Shown piece after piece: positions 11,055 through 20,200 of a DNA stretch of 64,000 nt. Source of the stretch: Mycobacterium sp. ACS4331 (GTDB lineage: Bacteria > Actinomycetota > Actinomycetes > Mycobacteriales > Mycobacteriaceae). The translations under genes and the position numbers were made by a program. The notes beneath the pieces are model-generated. The model saw only the letters and a list, made by a program, of their open reading frames with translations, was not told the DNA's origin and did no database searches. The DNA lies in assembly GCF_001667265.1 (NCBI RefSeq), contig NZ_LZHW01000039.1, positions 1-64,000 on the forward strand, in the 5' to 3' direction. How positions within the stretch are numbered: position 1 is the first letter of the stretch; the number at the start of each line of letters is the position of its first letter.

Positions 11055-12017
11055 TTACCGTTCGGTGTGTCGCAGCACCAGCCGGCCGTCCCGGCGTTCG
11101 GCGAACACCCGGCGGTCGCTGAACTCCGTGCCGATGGCCACGCCGCCCTGCCCCCGCCATGACGTCACCAGCGCGTCGACTGCCCGGATGTGCCGGCTGG
11201 TGAGATTGCGCGCACCGGCGGACAGCAGCCACTCCCGGATCGCGCGCAGGCGCACCGCCGCGGGCAGCCGGGCCAGCTTCACGGCGTCGAGACCCTGTTC
11301 GGTCACCACCAGCGCGGCCGCTCGTGTCGTCAGCTCGTCGAGGACGTCGCCATCCTCCTGCAGTGCGGTCGCGGTGCGGGCCAGCGCCTCGGCGACGCCA
11401 CCGCCCAGCACGTCCTCGAGCAGGGGCAGCACCTCGTGCCGCAGTCGCGACCGGGTGTAGCGCGCGTCGGTGTTGTGCGGGTCGCGCCACGCCCGCAGCC
11501 CAAGAGCGTCACACGCCGCCTCGGTCACCTCGCGGCGCACACCCAGCAGCGGGCGGCACCACGGGGGGTCGTAGGGCCTTATCCCGGCGATCGACCGCGG
11601 ACCGGACCCGCGCCCCAGGCCCAGCAGCACGGTCTCGGCCTGATCGTCGAGCGTGTGGCCGATCAACACGGGTGCGCCGTCGCGGGCCCGCGTCAGCGCG
11701 GCATAGCGGGCGGTCCTGGCCGCCCCCTCCGGACCGCCATCCCTGCCAACGCTGACCGAAAGAACCTGCGCGCCAACACATCCCAGAGAAAACGCCTGCT
11801 CCCGCGCCTGTTCTGCGATCGCCGCGGAGCCGTCCTGCAGTCCGTGGTCGACGATCAGCGCGGTGGTCGGCAGCAGACCCGCGGCCGCGGCGGTGAGGGC
11901 CAGGGAGTCCGGGCCGCCCGAGAGTGCGACGCACCACCGGTCGGCACCAGGGAGCCACTGGCTGGCGAACGTCGAGACGGCAGCGCGCAGGCGGCCTACA
12001 GAATCCGGTCGATCCAC
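11055..12017 (-). CDS. tilS: tRNA(Ile)-lysidine synthetase
   Basis: TilS modifies C34 of the tRNA-Ile CAU anticodon to lysidine, which switches its decoding from Met to Ile codons. The 320-residue protein has the PP-loop ATP-binding motif SGGPDSLAL at about 34-42 ([19 protein letters not shown]). It also has [31 protein letters not shown], and [22 protein letters not shown]. The C-terminal part is short compared with E. coli, as is usual for actinobacteria. The start overlaps the metalloprotease gene by 22 bp, consistent with coupled translation. Confidence 0.94.
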   Translation of the reverse strand: MDRPDSVGRLRAAVSTFASQWLPGADRWCVALSGGPDSLALTAAAAGLLPTTALIVDHGLQDGSAAIAEQAREQAFSLGCVGAQVLSVSVGRDGGPEGAARTARYAALTRARDGAPVLIGHTLDDQAETVLLGLGRGSGPRSIAGIRPYDPPWCRPLLGVRREVTEAACDALGLRAWRDPHNTDARYTRSRLRHEVLPLLEDVLGGGVAEALARTATALQEDGDVLDELTTRAAALVVTEQGLDAVKLARLPAAVRLRAIREWLLSAGARNLTSRHIRAVDALVTSWRGQGGVAIGTEFSDRRVFAERRDGRLVLRHTER

Positions 12018-13003
12018 AGCTGAGGCTCATCGATTTCAGCGGGCAGGGGCAGGGTCTCCGCGCTCGTCCAGACGGTGTTGAAGCGATCCATGCCGACGCG
12101 TTCCACGACGTGGTCGACGAAGGCCTTGCCGCGGGTGTACTGCGCGAGCTTGGCATCGATTCCGAGCAGGGCCCGCAGAAGTCGTTGCAGCGGAGGCTGT
12201 CTGCGCTGCCTGCGGTCGTCGAACCGGCGCCGGATGGTGGCCACCGACGGCACCACCGCCGGACCGACCGCGTCCATCACATGGTCGGCGTGCCCTTCGA
12301 GCAGGGTGCCGAGAACGAGGAGTCGATCCAGGGCCTGCTGTGCGGGCTCGGACTGCACGGCGCGCAGGAAACCCACCACACCGTCGCGCCGGTCTCGGGC
12401 GAACTCGGCCAAACGTCCCACCACGGCGGCGAATTCATCGCTGGTGTCGGCGGTGAGCACGCCCAGGGCTTCGGTCATGTACCCGGCCAGCCACGGGTTC
12501 GCGGTGAACTGCACGCGGTGGGTCACCTCGTGCAGGCACACCCACAGCCGGAAATCCTTGGGCGCCACCCGCAGTTGGCGTTCCACCGCGATGACGTTGG
12601 GATACACCAGCAGGAGCTTTCCGCCGTCGGCCGAGAACGGGTCGAACTGACCGAGGATGCCCGACGAGACGAACGCCAGCACAGCACCGGTCTGCGCGCC
12701 CGTGATCCGGCCGGTCACCGGACCGCTGCTGCGCTGTTCGCCACCGGTCATCACCCGCATGGAGTCGCTGGCCGCACGGATCCAGTCGGGGCGATCGACG
12801 ATCCGCGCGTCGGGCACCGGTCCGTCGGTGTGCAGTCGGGTGACCTCGCGGACAGGAGGTTCGGCCGCGCGTGAGGCCGCGGCCAACTCCTCGATGGCCT
12901 GGTTGCGGGTGTAGTCGGTCACCGGCGGAGCGGGACGCGCCAACCGGGCGCCGACCGTCGCGGCGAACTGCCAGTCGACGGCCCCGCCGACCGTGCTGCT
13001 CAT
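11996..13003 (-). CDS. Zinc-dependent metalloprotease-like protein (Rv3626c / coenzyme F420 biosynthesis-associated family)
   Basis: A roughly 335-residue protein whose start [24 protein letters not shown] shares an ATGA overlap with the dacB stop. The only clear active-site feature is LHEVTHRVQFTANPWL (HExxH) with downstream TSDEFAAVVGRLAEF, a zincin arrangement; EGHADHVMDAVGP provides a second His/Glu set that could be the third ligand. This matches the actinobacterial family annotated as zinc-dependent metalloprotease or F420 biosynthesis-associated protein. There is no signal peptide, so it is probably cytoplasmic. Its substrate is unknown to me. Confidence 0.85.
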   Translation of the reverse strand: MSSTVGGAVDWQFAATVGARLARPAPPVTDYTRNQAIEELAAASRAAEPPVREVTRLHTDGPVPDARIVDRPDWIRAASDSMRVMTGGEQRSSGPVTGRITGAQTGAVLAFVSSGILGQFDPFSADGGKLLLVYPNVIAVERQLRVAPKDFRLWVCLHEVTHRVQFTANPWLAGYMTEALGVLTADTSDEFAAVVGRLAEFARDRRDGVVGFLRAVQSEPAQQALDRLLVLGTLLEGHADHVMDAVGPAVVPSVATIRRRFDDRRQRRQPPLQRLLRALLGIDAKLAQYTRGKAFVDHVVERVGMDRFNTVWTSAETLPLPAEIDEPQLWIDRIL

Positions 13004-14385
13004 CGGACGCACCCGCAGGTCCGCAGCGCGGCCGCCAGCGCGTCGATCGCGAGCCGACCGGTGGGTCCCGCGTTGTTGGACAGGAACGAGAAGGTCAGCA
13101 CCCGCCCACTGCGGTCGGTCACGACACCGGCCAGCGCGTTGGTGCCGGTCAGCGACCCGGTCTTGGCGCGCAGCCAACCCGCGGCGCCCTGGCTGGCCAT
13201 CGGGTCGAGGAATCGGTCGGACAGCGTGCCCGAGCCACCCGCGATCGGCAGGAGGTCCAGCAGCGGACGCAGGTCCCGATGGTCGGGACCGGCGGCCTCA
13301 CCGACCACCTCGTCGAGCGTCGTGGCGGTCAACCGGTTGTCCACGGACAGACCGCTGGAGTCGACGAGCCTGGCGCCGTCCATGTCGACACCTTCGGCCT
13401 TCAGCCGATCGGTGATCGCGTCGACCGCACCGCTGAAGCTCAGCGGCCGACCCTGTTCGGCGGCCACCTCCCGCGCGATCGTCTCGGCCATGACGTTGTC
13501 GGAGGTGACCATCATCTGCCGCAGCCGCTCGATGAGGGCGGCGGACTGCACCGAGGCCAACTCCTGACCCGTGGCCGGGCCCGGGGCCGTCGTGACGGTC
13601 GCGGGGTCGACTCCCAGGGCCGCGGCCAGCGCCCGCCCCGCGTCCAGCGCCGGGGTCGGCGAACGCCGGGACTCGACCGTCGTGGGCTGCGTGCGGCCAC
13701 CGTCGAGCATCACCGATTCGATGGGCGCGATGTCGCCGCCGTCGATGTCGGCCGGATCCCAGCCCGGTGCCATTTTGGGGCCGGTGAACAGCGACGTGTC
13801 GACCTGGACCGCGGTGACGTCGACGCCGCTGCGCCGAACCTGGTCGGCCAGGTCGCTGATCCGCGCGGCGCCGCGATACCAGGTGTCCTGGTCGGGCGGG
13901 GCCGCCGACAGCGTCGGATCCCCCGCACCCACGAGGACCACCAGGCCCGGGGCCCTCGTCTGGTCGGCGGCGACCACCGTGGTGGTGATGCGTGCGTCCC
14001 GGTCGAGGGTCAGCAGAGCGGCCGCCGCGGTCAGCACCTTGTTGGTCGACGCGGGCTGCATCGGCAGGTCGTCGCCCTGCTGCCACAGCTGGTCGCCCGT
14101 CAGCGCGTCGGTGATGCGCCCGGTCAGGACGCCCAGATTGGGATCGGCCAGCGGCGGCGCGAGCGTGGCGGCCAGACCGGCCCCGGTGGGCATCTCCGAG
14201 TCGTCGGCCACCGGCACCACTCCCGGATTGGCCGCCGCGGGCGCCGGGCGCGGGGCGGCCTGGGCATCGCCGCCGTGCCGCCCACCCACGAACAGCGCCG
14301 CGGCCGCGACCGCGATGACCACGACGGCGAGTACGGCGAGTCCCACCAGAAGGTGAGTGGTGCGACGCCACCGGTGGGGATGCAT
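13000..14385 (-). CDS. dacB: D-alanyl-D-alanine carboxypeptidase/endopeptidase, PBP4 (S13) family
   Basis: The enzyme trims or cleaves peptidoglycan cross-links outside the membrane. The 461-residue protein has an N-terminal hydrophobic anchor (about 10-33), then an Ala/Pro linker. The catalytic domain carries the three penicillin-binding motifs: S-T-N-K (PASTNK, Ser113/Lys116), the SDN motif in [14 protein letters not shown], and KTG in [24 protein letters not shown] and [13 protein letters not shown] are further S13 family blocks. It is the first gene of the run leading into tilS and hpt, divergent from ppa. The position matches M. tuberculosis Rv3627c. Confidence 0.95.
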   Translation of the reverse strand: MHPHRWRRTTHLLVGLAVLAVVVIAVAAAALFVGGRHGGDAQAAPRPAPAAANPGVVPVADDSEMPTGAGLAATLAPPLADPNLGVLTGRITDALTGDQLWQQGDDLPMQPASTNKVLTAAAALLTLDRDARITTTVVAADQTRAPGLVVLVGAGDPTLSAAPPDQDTWYRGAARISDLADQVRRSGVDVTAVQVDTSLFTGPKMAPGWDPADIDGGDIAPIESVMLDGGRTQPTTVESRRSPTPALDAGRALAAALGVDPATVTTAPGPATGQELASVQSAALIERLRQMMVTSDNVMAETIAREVAAEQGRPLSFSGAVDAITDRLKAEGVDMDGARLVDSSGLSVDNRLTATTLDEVVGEAAGPDHRDLRPLLDLLPIAGGSGTLSDRFLDPMASQGAAGWLRAKTGSLTGTNALAGVVTDRSGRVLTFSFLSNNAGPTGRLAIDALAAALRTCGCVR

Positions 14386-14480
14386 GTAGAGCAGGGTATC
14401 GCCCCGCTGACGGTCGACCCGGTCACGTTAGGGTGGCTGGCGAGACTTTGGCAGACCCAGCGAGGCGAAGGAGCCAGCCG

Positions 14481-14969
14481 GTGGAATTCGACGTGACGAT
14501 TGAGATCCCCAAGGGACAGCGCAACAAGTACGAGGTCGATCACGAGACCGGCCGCGTGCGCTTGGACCGCTACCTCTACACCCCGATGGCCTACCCGGCC
14601 GACTACGGCTTCATCGAGGACACCCTCGGCGAGGACGGCGACCCCCTGGACGCGATGGTGCTGCTGCCGGAGTCGGTGTTCCCCGGCGTGATCGTCGAGG
14701 CCCGTCCCGTGGGCATGTTCAAGATGGTCGACGAGGCCGGCGGCGACGACAAGGTGCTGTGCGTGCCGGCGGGTGACAAGCGCTGGGACCACATCCAGGA
14801 CATCAGCGACGTGTCGGACTTCGAACTCGAGGCCATCAAGCACTTCTTCGTGCACTACAAGGACCTCGAACCGAACAAGTTCGTCAAGGCCGCCGACTGG
14901 GTCGGGCGCGCCGAGGCCGAGGCCGAGGTGCAGCGCTCAATTGAGCGTTTCAAGACCAGCGGGCACTGA
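14481..14969 (+). CDS. ppa: Inorganic pyrophosphatase
   Basis: This soluble family I pyrophosphatase hydrolyses PPi to phosphate and drives biosynthetic reactions. GTG at 14481 gives [20 protein letters not shown], the family N-terminus, with AAGGAG upstream. The product is 162 residues, the same length as the M. tuberculosis enzyme. Visible active-site blocks are [25 protein letters not shown] (three metal-binding Asp), GMFKMVDE and the [11 protein letters not shown] helix. A short CCCCGT/ACGGGG hairpin lies just after the stop, without a T-tract. Confidence 0.98.
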   Translation: MEFDVTIEIPKGQRNKYEVDHETGRVRLDRYLYTPMAYPADYGFIEDTLGEDGDPLDAMVLLPESVFPGVIVEARPVGMFKMVDEAGGDDKVLCVPAGDKRWDHIQDISDVSDFELEAIKHFFVHYKDLEPNKFVKAADWVGRAEAEAEVQRSIERFKTSGH

Positions 14970-15035
14970 TTTTTCCTCCCCGTAACACGGGGTAACGCCG
15001 CTGTCCAATCGAGTTCTCATGATGTGTGTGTGCTG

Positions 15036-15554
15036 ATGCATCAGGGGATGGGGTTGGACGCGTTCAATGCGCTGTCCGAGAGTCGCGCGGTGCATGCGCT
15101 GTACGAATGCTGCAACAGCGTCATCATGGCCCACGCGCTGGCCGACGACCGGCCCTACGCGAGCCACGATGCGCTGTTCCGGCGCGCCGACGCACTGCTG
15201 TTCAGCCTGTCCGAGGCGGCCGTCGACCAGATCCTGGTGGCGTATCCGCACGTCGGCCGTCGGCCCCGCAGCCTCAAGTCCCACGCCGAACAGTGCTCGG
15301 TGTGGGACGAGGACGAGGCGGTGATGGCGACGCTGCGAGCCACGGCGCAGGAGTACGAGGACAAGTTCGGCTTCGGGTTCGTCATGTGCTGCGGCGGGCA
15401 GAGCGCCCGCGACGTGCTGGGCGCCGTCACCGACCGTCTGCACAACGACGCCGAGACCGAGCGCAAGGTCGTCCGCAACGAGTTGGCGCGCATCAACCGC
15501 ACCCGGCTGGAGCGCATGCTCGGCCCCGAGGGCGGCTACCAGAACTGGTACTGA
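15036..15554 (+). CDS. OHCU decarboxylase-like protein (uric acid degradation family)
   Basis: About 172 residues with the fold signature of 2-oxo-4-hydroxy-4-carboxy-5-ureidoimidazoline decarboxylase, the last step of urate breakdown to allantoin. It opens GLDAFNALSESRAVHALYECCNS, has HPxIG-like YPHVGRRP, the conserved block SHAEQCSVW (family S.SEQ), and EYEDKFGFGFVMCCGGQSARDVL (family GF.F...GRS). It ends with ERKVVRNELARINRTRLERML. All known catalytic blocks are recognisable, although GRS has become GQS. Starts at 15024, 15030 and 15048 are also possible. No other urate genes are adjacent, so its present substrate is uncertain. Confidence 0.75.
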   Translation: MHQGMGLDAFNALSESRAVHALYECCNSVIMAHALADDRPYASHDALFRRADALLFSLSEAAVDQILVAYPHVGRRPRSLKSHAEQCSVWDEDEAVMATLRATAQEYEDKFGFGFVMCCGGQSARDVLGAVTDRLHNDAETERKVVRNELARINRTRLERMLGPEGGYQNWY

Positions 15555-15560
15555 AGGCCC

Positions 15561-15974
15561 TCAGCAGGCCTTTTTGAATCGCAGGCGATGCAGGGTGCTC
15601 TCACCCAGGGCGCGAGCATCCTGCTCCGGCGACACCGGGATCAGCGTCACCCCGTCGGCCACCCCGGCGGAGTAGATGTCGGCCACCAGTCCAGCCAGAC
15701 CGTCGACCGTGCCGACGTAGTGCACGGTGTCGCGTTCGGAGGTGACCGAGGCCATCAGCCGGCGGGCCGCGCGCCTGTCATCGGCGATCAGCACCTCGAG
15801 ATCGAGGACGACGGCCGACTCGGCCTGGGCTTCGGCCCGGACTCGGCGGCTGGCGCGCTGCGCATGCTGGAGGTCTCGCGCCTGGATCCGGACGGCCGGT
15901 TCGGCACCGCTGGTCAGCTCGGTCCAGTCCGCGGCGCTGTCGGTACCGGCGATGAAGAGGCGCAACGAGGACAT
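15561..15974 (-). CDS. Small protein resembling the C-terminus of luciferase-like monooxygenases
   Basis: A frame of 137 residues. After MSSLRLFIAGTDSAADWTEL comes an Arg/Ala-rich helix, then VLDLEVLIADDRRAARRLMAS, TVHYVGTVDGLAGLVADIYSAGVADGVTLIPVSPEQD and LHRLRFKKAC. The segment from HYVGT to LIPV resembles the end of bacterial luciferase-family (LLM) flavin enzymes, where the G.. .VAD....AGAADG..L.P pattern closes the barrel. The rest of such an enzyme is missing. It is either a stand-alone fragment or a remnant. The ATG sits in the arm of a perfect 15-bp inverted repeat and has no clear Shine-Dalgarno, so the true start may differ. Confidence 0.55.
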   Translation of the reverse strand: MSSLRLFIAGTDSAADWTELTSGAEPAVRIQARDLQHAQRASRRVRAEAQAESAVVLDLEVLIADDRRAARRLMASVTSERDTVHYVGTVDGLAGLVADIYSAGVADGVTLIPVSPEQDARALGESTLHRLRFKKAC

Positions 15975-16003
15975 GGGGCCAGCTAAGCGGCCCCATGTCC
16001 TCG
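15966..16003 (-). terminator. 15-bp perfect inverted repeat after terC, over the start of the next gene
   Basis: CGAGGACATGGGGCC is repeated in inverted form after an 8-nt spacer, and a further GCGCAAC/GTTGCGC pair can extend the stem. It begins about 31 bp after the terC stop, so it could end terC transcription, although no T-run follows. It also buries the ATG of the next minus-strand gene. Confidence 0.5.
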
Positions 16004-16033
16004 TGTCTGCGGTTGCGCTCAGGCAGAGCGGAA

Positions 16034-17008
16034 CTAGGCCGACCGCTTGGCCTCGGCCCGGGTCTTGAGCAGGCTCAACACCATCGTGATGAACAGCGTG
16101 AGGATGATCACGCCTAGGCTCCACAGGGTCGGGATCTCCGGCACCGCGACATGCTCACCGCCGTTGATGAACGGAAGCTCGTTCTCGTGCAGCGCGTGCA
16201 GGATCAGCTTGACGCCGATGAACAGCAGGATGAACGCCAGGCCCTGGGACAGGTACACCAGGCGGTCCAGCAGGTCACCGAGCAGGAAGTAGAGCTGACG
16301 CAGGCCCATCAGGGCGAACACGTTCGCCGTGAACACGAGGTAGGGCTCGCGGGTCAGGCCGTAGATGGCCGGGATCGAGTCCAGCGCGAAGAGCAGGTCG
16401 GTGGTCCCGAGCGCGACGATCACCAGGAACATCGGCGTCATCACCCGCGAGCCGTTCTCCTTGACCCACAGCTTGAGGCCGTCCCATGTCTCGGTGAACT
16501 TCAGATGGTTGCGCGCGAACTGCACGATCTTGTTGTCGGCGTCGTCGTCGTGATCGGTGTCCCGGGCGAGCTTGATCGCGGTGTAGACCAGGAACGCACC
16601 GAAGATGTAGAAGATCCAGGAGAACTGGTTGATGGCCACCGCGCCGAGCGCGATGAAGATGCCCCGGAAGACCAGCGCCAGGATGATGCCCACCAGGAGG
16701 GCCTGCTGCTGGTACTTCTTGGGCACCTTGAAGCTGGCCATGATGATGATGAAGATGAACAGGTTGTCGATCGACAGGCTGTATTCGGTGAGCCAGCCCG
16801 CGAAGAATTCGAGCCCGAACTGGCGGTCGTGGAAGTTCCACACGAAGATGCCGAACAGGATGGCCAGACCCACGTAGATCGACAGATATGTCGCGCATTC
16901 GCGTGTCGAGGGCTCATGGGGTCTGCGGCCGATGACCACCACGTCGAAGATCAGTACAGCCACGGTCACGCCGAGCGTGATGGCCCACTCGAGAGCGGAC
17001 ACGTTCAT
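16034..17008 (-). CDS. TerC/Alx-family integral membrane metal transporter
   Basis: The 324-residue protein starts MNVSALEWAITLGVTVAVLIFDVVVIG with a GGAGG site. It has about nine hydrophobic segments, and the TerC hallmarks: the acidic pair in FAGWLTEYSLSIDNLFIF, LGIILALVFRGIFIALGA, FLVYTAIKLARD, and ALDSIPAIYGLTREPYLVFTANVFALMGLRQLYFLLGDLLDRLVYL. Members of this family export Mn2+ in other bacteria and help metallate exported proteins. The riboswitch upstream supports a manganese role here. The gene is preceded by a 238-bp region shared with the divergent NRPS. Confidence 0.93.
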   Translation of the reverse strand: MNVSALEWAITLGVTVAVLIFDVVVIGRRPHEPSTRECATYLSIYVGLAILFGIFVWNFHDRQFGLEFFAGWLTEYSLSIDNLFIFIIIMASFKVPKKYQQQALLVGIILALVFRGIFIALGAVAINQFSWIFYIFGAFLVYTAIKLARDTDHDDDADNKIVQFARNHLKFTETWDGLKLWVKENGSRVMTPMFLVIVALGTTDLLFALDSIPAIYGLTREPYLVFTANVFALMGLRQLYFLLGDLLDRLVYLSQGLAFILLFIGVKLILHALHENELPFINGGEHVAVPEIPTLWSLGVIILTLFITMVLSLLKTRAEAKRSA

Positions 17009-17036
17009 GTGAGAAATCCTCCGGTCGCCAAAACGC

Positions 17037-17141
17037 CAGAGGTCTCTTCCGCCGCTCTGATCGACATGCGGCCCACGGCGCCGGTCGACCGATGACGGTC
17101 GACGTGATGACGACTCCGCGGCGAAGGAGTACTCCCCTCTG
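17037..17141 (-). promoter_or_regulatory. Probable yybP-ykoY manganese riboswitch upstream of terC
   Basis: On the minus strand the segment begins CAGAGGGGAGTA and ends GGAAGAGACCTCTG. CAGAGG and CCTCTG close a P1 stem. GGGGAGTA is the near-invariant Mn2+-binding loop sequence of yybP-ykoY aptamers, and the 3' side resembles the family's GCAAGACC. Internal hairpins are visible (CTCC/GGAG, GTCGACC/GGTCGAC, GCCGC/GCGGC). Position 28 nt upstream of a TerC gene is the typical family context. The two-nt difference on the 3' side keeps this from being certain. Confidence 0.6.
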
Positions 17142-17234
17142 ACAGCCAGTCTGTCAGGTCTACCCGCAAAGTGAGAACTCGTACCCCAAAACGCCCGGTG
17201 AGCGCGGCGGTGCCGCGACACCGCTGGCGCTTAG

Positions 17235-17240
17235 TATTTT
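17235..17240 (+). promoter_or_regulatory. -10 box of leaderless NRPS operon promoter
   Basis: TATTTT (overlapping TAGTAT at 17232-17237) fits TANNNT and lies 6 nt before the GTG start at 17247. No ribosome-binding site precedes the gene, so a leaderless operon transcript is likely. Confidence 0.5.
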
Positions 17241-17246
17241 CGACTT

Positions 17247-20200
17247 GTGGCAGCGGACCCCGTCTCGCAGATCCCCCCGCAGTATCTGCTCTCGGGGGAT
17301 GCCCCGGACCCTCGAACCCTGATCGACATCCTCTACGCGACCGCGTCGCGATATCCCGACGCCGCGGCCATCGACGACGGTGACGTCCAGCTGACCTACA
17401 GCGAACTGATCACCGACATCGAGGACAGCGTCGCGTGGCTGGCCGCGCGCGGCATCGGTCGCGGCGATCGAATCGGCATCCGGATGCCGTCGGGCAGTTA
17501 TGCGCTCTACGTCGCGATCCTGTCGACCCTGGCCGCCGGGGCGGCCTACGTCCCCGTCGATGCCGACGACCCCGCCGAGCGGGCCGAGCTGGTGTTCTCC
17601 GAGGCGCAGGTGGTCGCGATCATCACCGAGGCGGGTCTGGTCCGGGGGCCCGGTTCGTCGCGAGGCTGGCGCGCCGGGGCGCCGCTGGGTCGCGACGACG
17701 CATGGATCATCTTCACCTCGGGTTCGACGGGCACCCCGAAGGGTGTTGCGGTGACGCACCGCAGCGCCGCGGCGTTCGTCGACGCCGAGGCGCAGATGTT
17801 CTTGAAGGACAACCCGATCGGACCCGGAGACCGTGTGCTGGCGGGATTGTCGGTGGCCTTCGACGCGTCCTGCGAGGAGATGTGGCTGGCGTGGCGGCAC
17901 GGCGCGTGCCTGGTGCCCGCACCGCGGTCACTGGTGCGCAGCGGCATGGACCTGGGCCCGTGGCTGGTGTCGCGCGACATCTCCGTCGTCTCGACCGTCC
18001 CGACCCTGGCAGCACTGTGGCCCGCCGAGGCCCTCGAACAGGTGCGGCTGCTGATCTTCGGCGGCGAGGCGTGCCCGCCCGAACTCGTCGACCGACTCGC
18101 CGTCGAGGGCCGGGAGGTGTGGAACACCTACGGACCCACCGAGGCCACTGTGGTCGCGTGCCTGGCCAAGCTCGACGGCACCGGGCCGGTCACCATCGGT
18201 CTGCCGCTGCCCGGCTGGGACCTGGCCGTCGTCGACCCCGAGGGCAACCCCGTCGACTATGGGCAGACCGGCGAACTGGTGATCGGGGGCGTCGGCTTGG
18301 CGCGCTATCTGGACCCGGACAAGGACGCCGAGAAGTACGCCGAGATGCCGACTCTGGGCTGGCCGCGCGCCTACCGCAGCGGTGACCTGGTGCGACTCGA
18401 ACCCGACGGGCTGTGCTTCCAGGGTCGCGCCGACGATCAGGTCAAGGTCGGCGGACGCCGGATCGAACTCGGGGAGGTGGACGCCGCACTGGTCAACCTC
18501 CCCGGCGTCTCCGGCGGTGCTGCGGCCGTCCGGCGCACCGCGAGCGGCACACCCCTGCTGGTCGGTTATGTCGCGAGCACCGACCCCGACTTCGACGTGC
18601 AGGCGGCGCGCGCAGCGCTCGCCGAGTCACTGCCCGCCGCCCTGGTGCCGCGACTGGTGCTGGTCGACGACCTGCCGACCCGCACCTCGGGCAAGGTCGA
18701 CCGCGACGCGCTGCCCTGGCCGGTCGGCGACGCCGACGCGGACGACACTCCCGAACTGGCCGGCACCATGGGATGGCTGGCCGGGCTGTGGCGGGATGTC
18801 CTGGGCGCCCGCGTCGACGGGCCGGAGGCCGACTTCTTCGCCCTGGGCGGCGGATCGCTGGCCGCTGCCCAGCTGGTGGCGGCGCTGCGCACGCGCCACC
18901 CCGAGGTGACCGTCGCGCAGTTGTACGACCACCCCCGGCTGGGATCGCTGGCCGGGTTCCTCGACGAACTCGCGCCGACGGACAAGGTCGAAACCCGTCG
19001 CGTCGAACCGACCGGGGTGGGCACCCAGGCCGTGCAGGTCGCGGCCGCCGTTCCGCTCGCGACGCTGACGGGTCTGCAGTGGGTGACATGGCTGGCGCTG
19101 GCCAACAACGTGCTCGCGGCGGCCCTTCCGCTGCCGTGGCTGGTGGAGCTCAACTGGTGGTGGGTCATCGCGGCGTTCCTGTTGTTCATCACGCCGATGG
19201 GCCGGATGGGCATCGCGGCCGCCGCCGCGCAGATGATGCTGTCCAACCTGGAGCCCGGCACGTACCGCCGGGGCGGGTCCGAGCATCTGCGGGTGTGGCT
19301 GGCCGAGCGGTTGTCGGAGGCCAGCGGCGCGGAGAACCTCGCGGGCGCCCCGTGGCTGGTGTACTACGCCAGGGCGCTGGGTAACAAGGTCGGCAAGGGC
19401 GTGGACCTGCACTCCACACCCCCGGTCACCGGCATGCTCACCCTTGGCCACCGAAGTTCCATCGAACCGGAGGTCGACCTGTCGGGACATTGGATCGACG
19501 GTGACCTCTTCCACGTCGGTCCCATCACCATCGGCAACGACGCGACGGTCGGGGCGCGAACCACGCTGCTGCCCGGTGCCGTGGTCGGCAAGAACGCCGA
19601 TGTGGCGGCGGGATCCGGCGTCGTCGGCAAGGTCAAGAACGGGCAGTACTGGAAGGGCTCCCCCGCGGTGAAGTCGGGCAAGGCCCGGCACCCGTGGCCC
19701 GAACACCGCCCGCCACGGGCGCTGGGCTGGGTGCCCGTCTACGGCGTGACGTCGCTGTTGCTCGGCGCCCTGCCGCTGATCGCCCTGGCGGCGGGCCTGG
19801 CCGTGATCGCCCATGCGGTGCGCGACACGCAGACGCTGTCGGCCGCGATCGTGCCCGCGCTGGTGTGGGTGCCGGCCGCGACGCTGGCCTCACTCGGGGT
19901 CTACGCGGCGCTGACGGTGGTGCTGGTGCGCCTGCTCGCGATCGGACTCACCGAGGGCTATCACCCGGTGCGAAGCCGGGTGGGCTGGCAGTTGTGGGCC
20001 ACCGAACGCCTGATGGACGGCGCCCGCAACTACCTCTTCCCGCTGTATGCGAGCCTGCTCACGCCGCTCTGGCTGCGCCTGCTCGGCGCGAAAGTGGGCA
20101 AGGGCACCGAGATCTCGACGGCGCTGCTGACCCCGAAGTTCACCGTCATCGAGGACGGCGCATTCCTGGCCGACGACACCATGGTCGCCAGCTACGAACT

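Noticed and set aside
14978..14992. CCCCGT-AAC-ACGGGG hairpin after ppa as a terminator
   Set aside because: The stem is only 6 bp and no T-run follows, so support is too weak.
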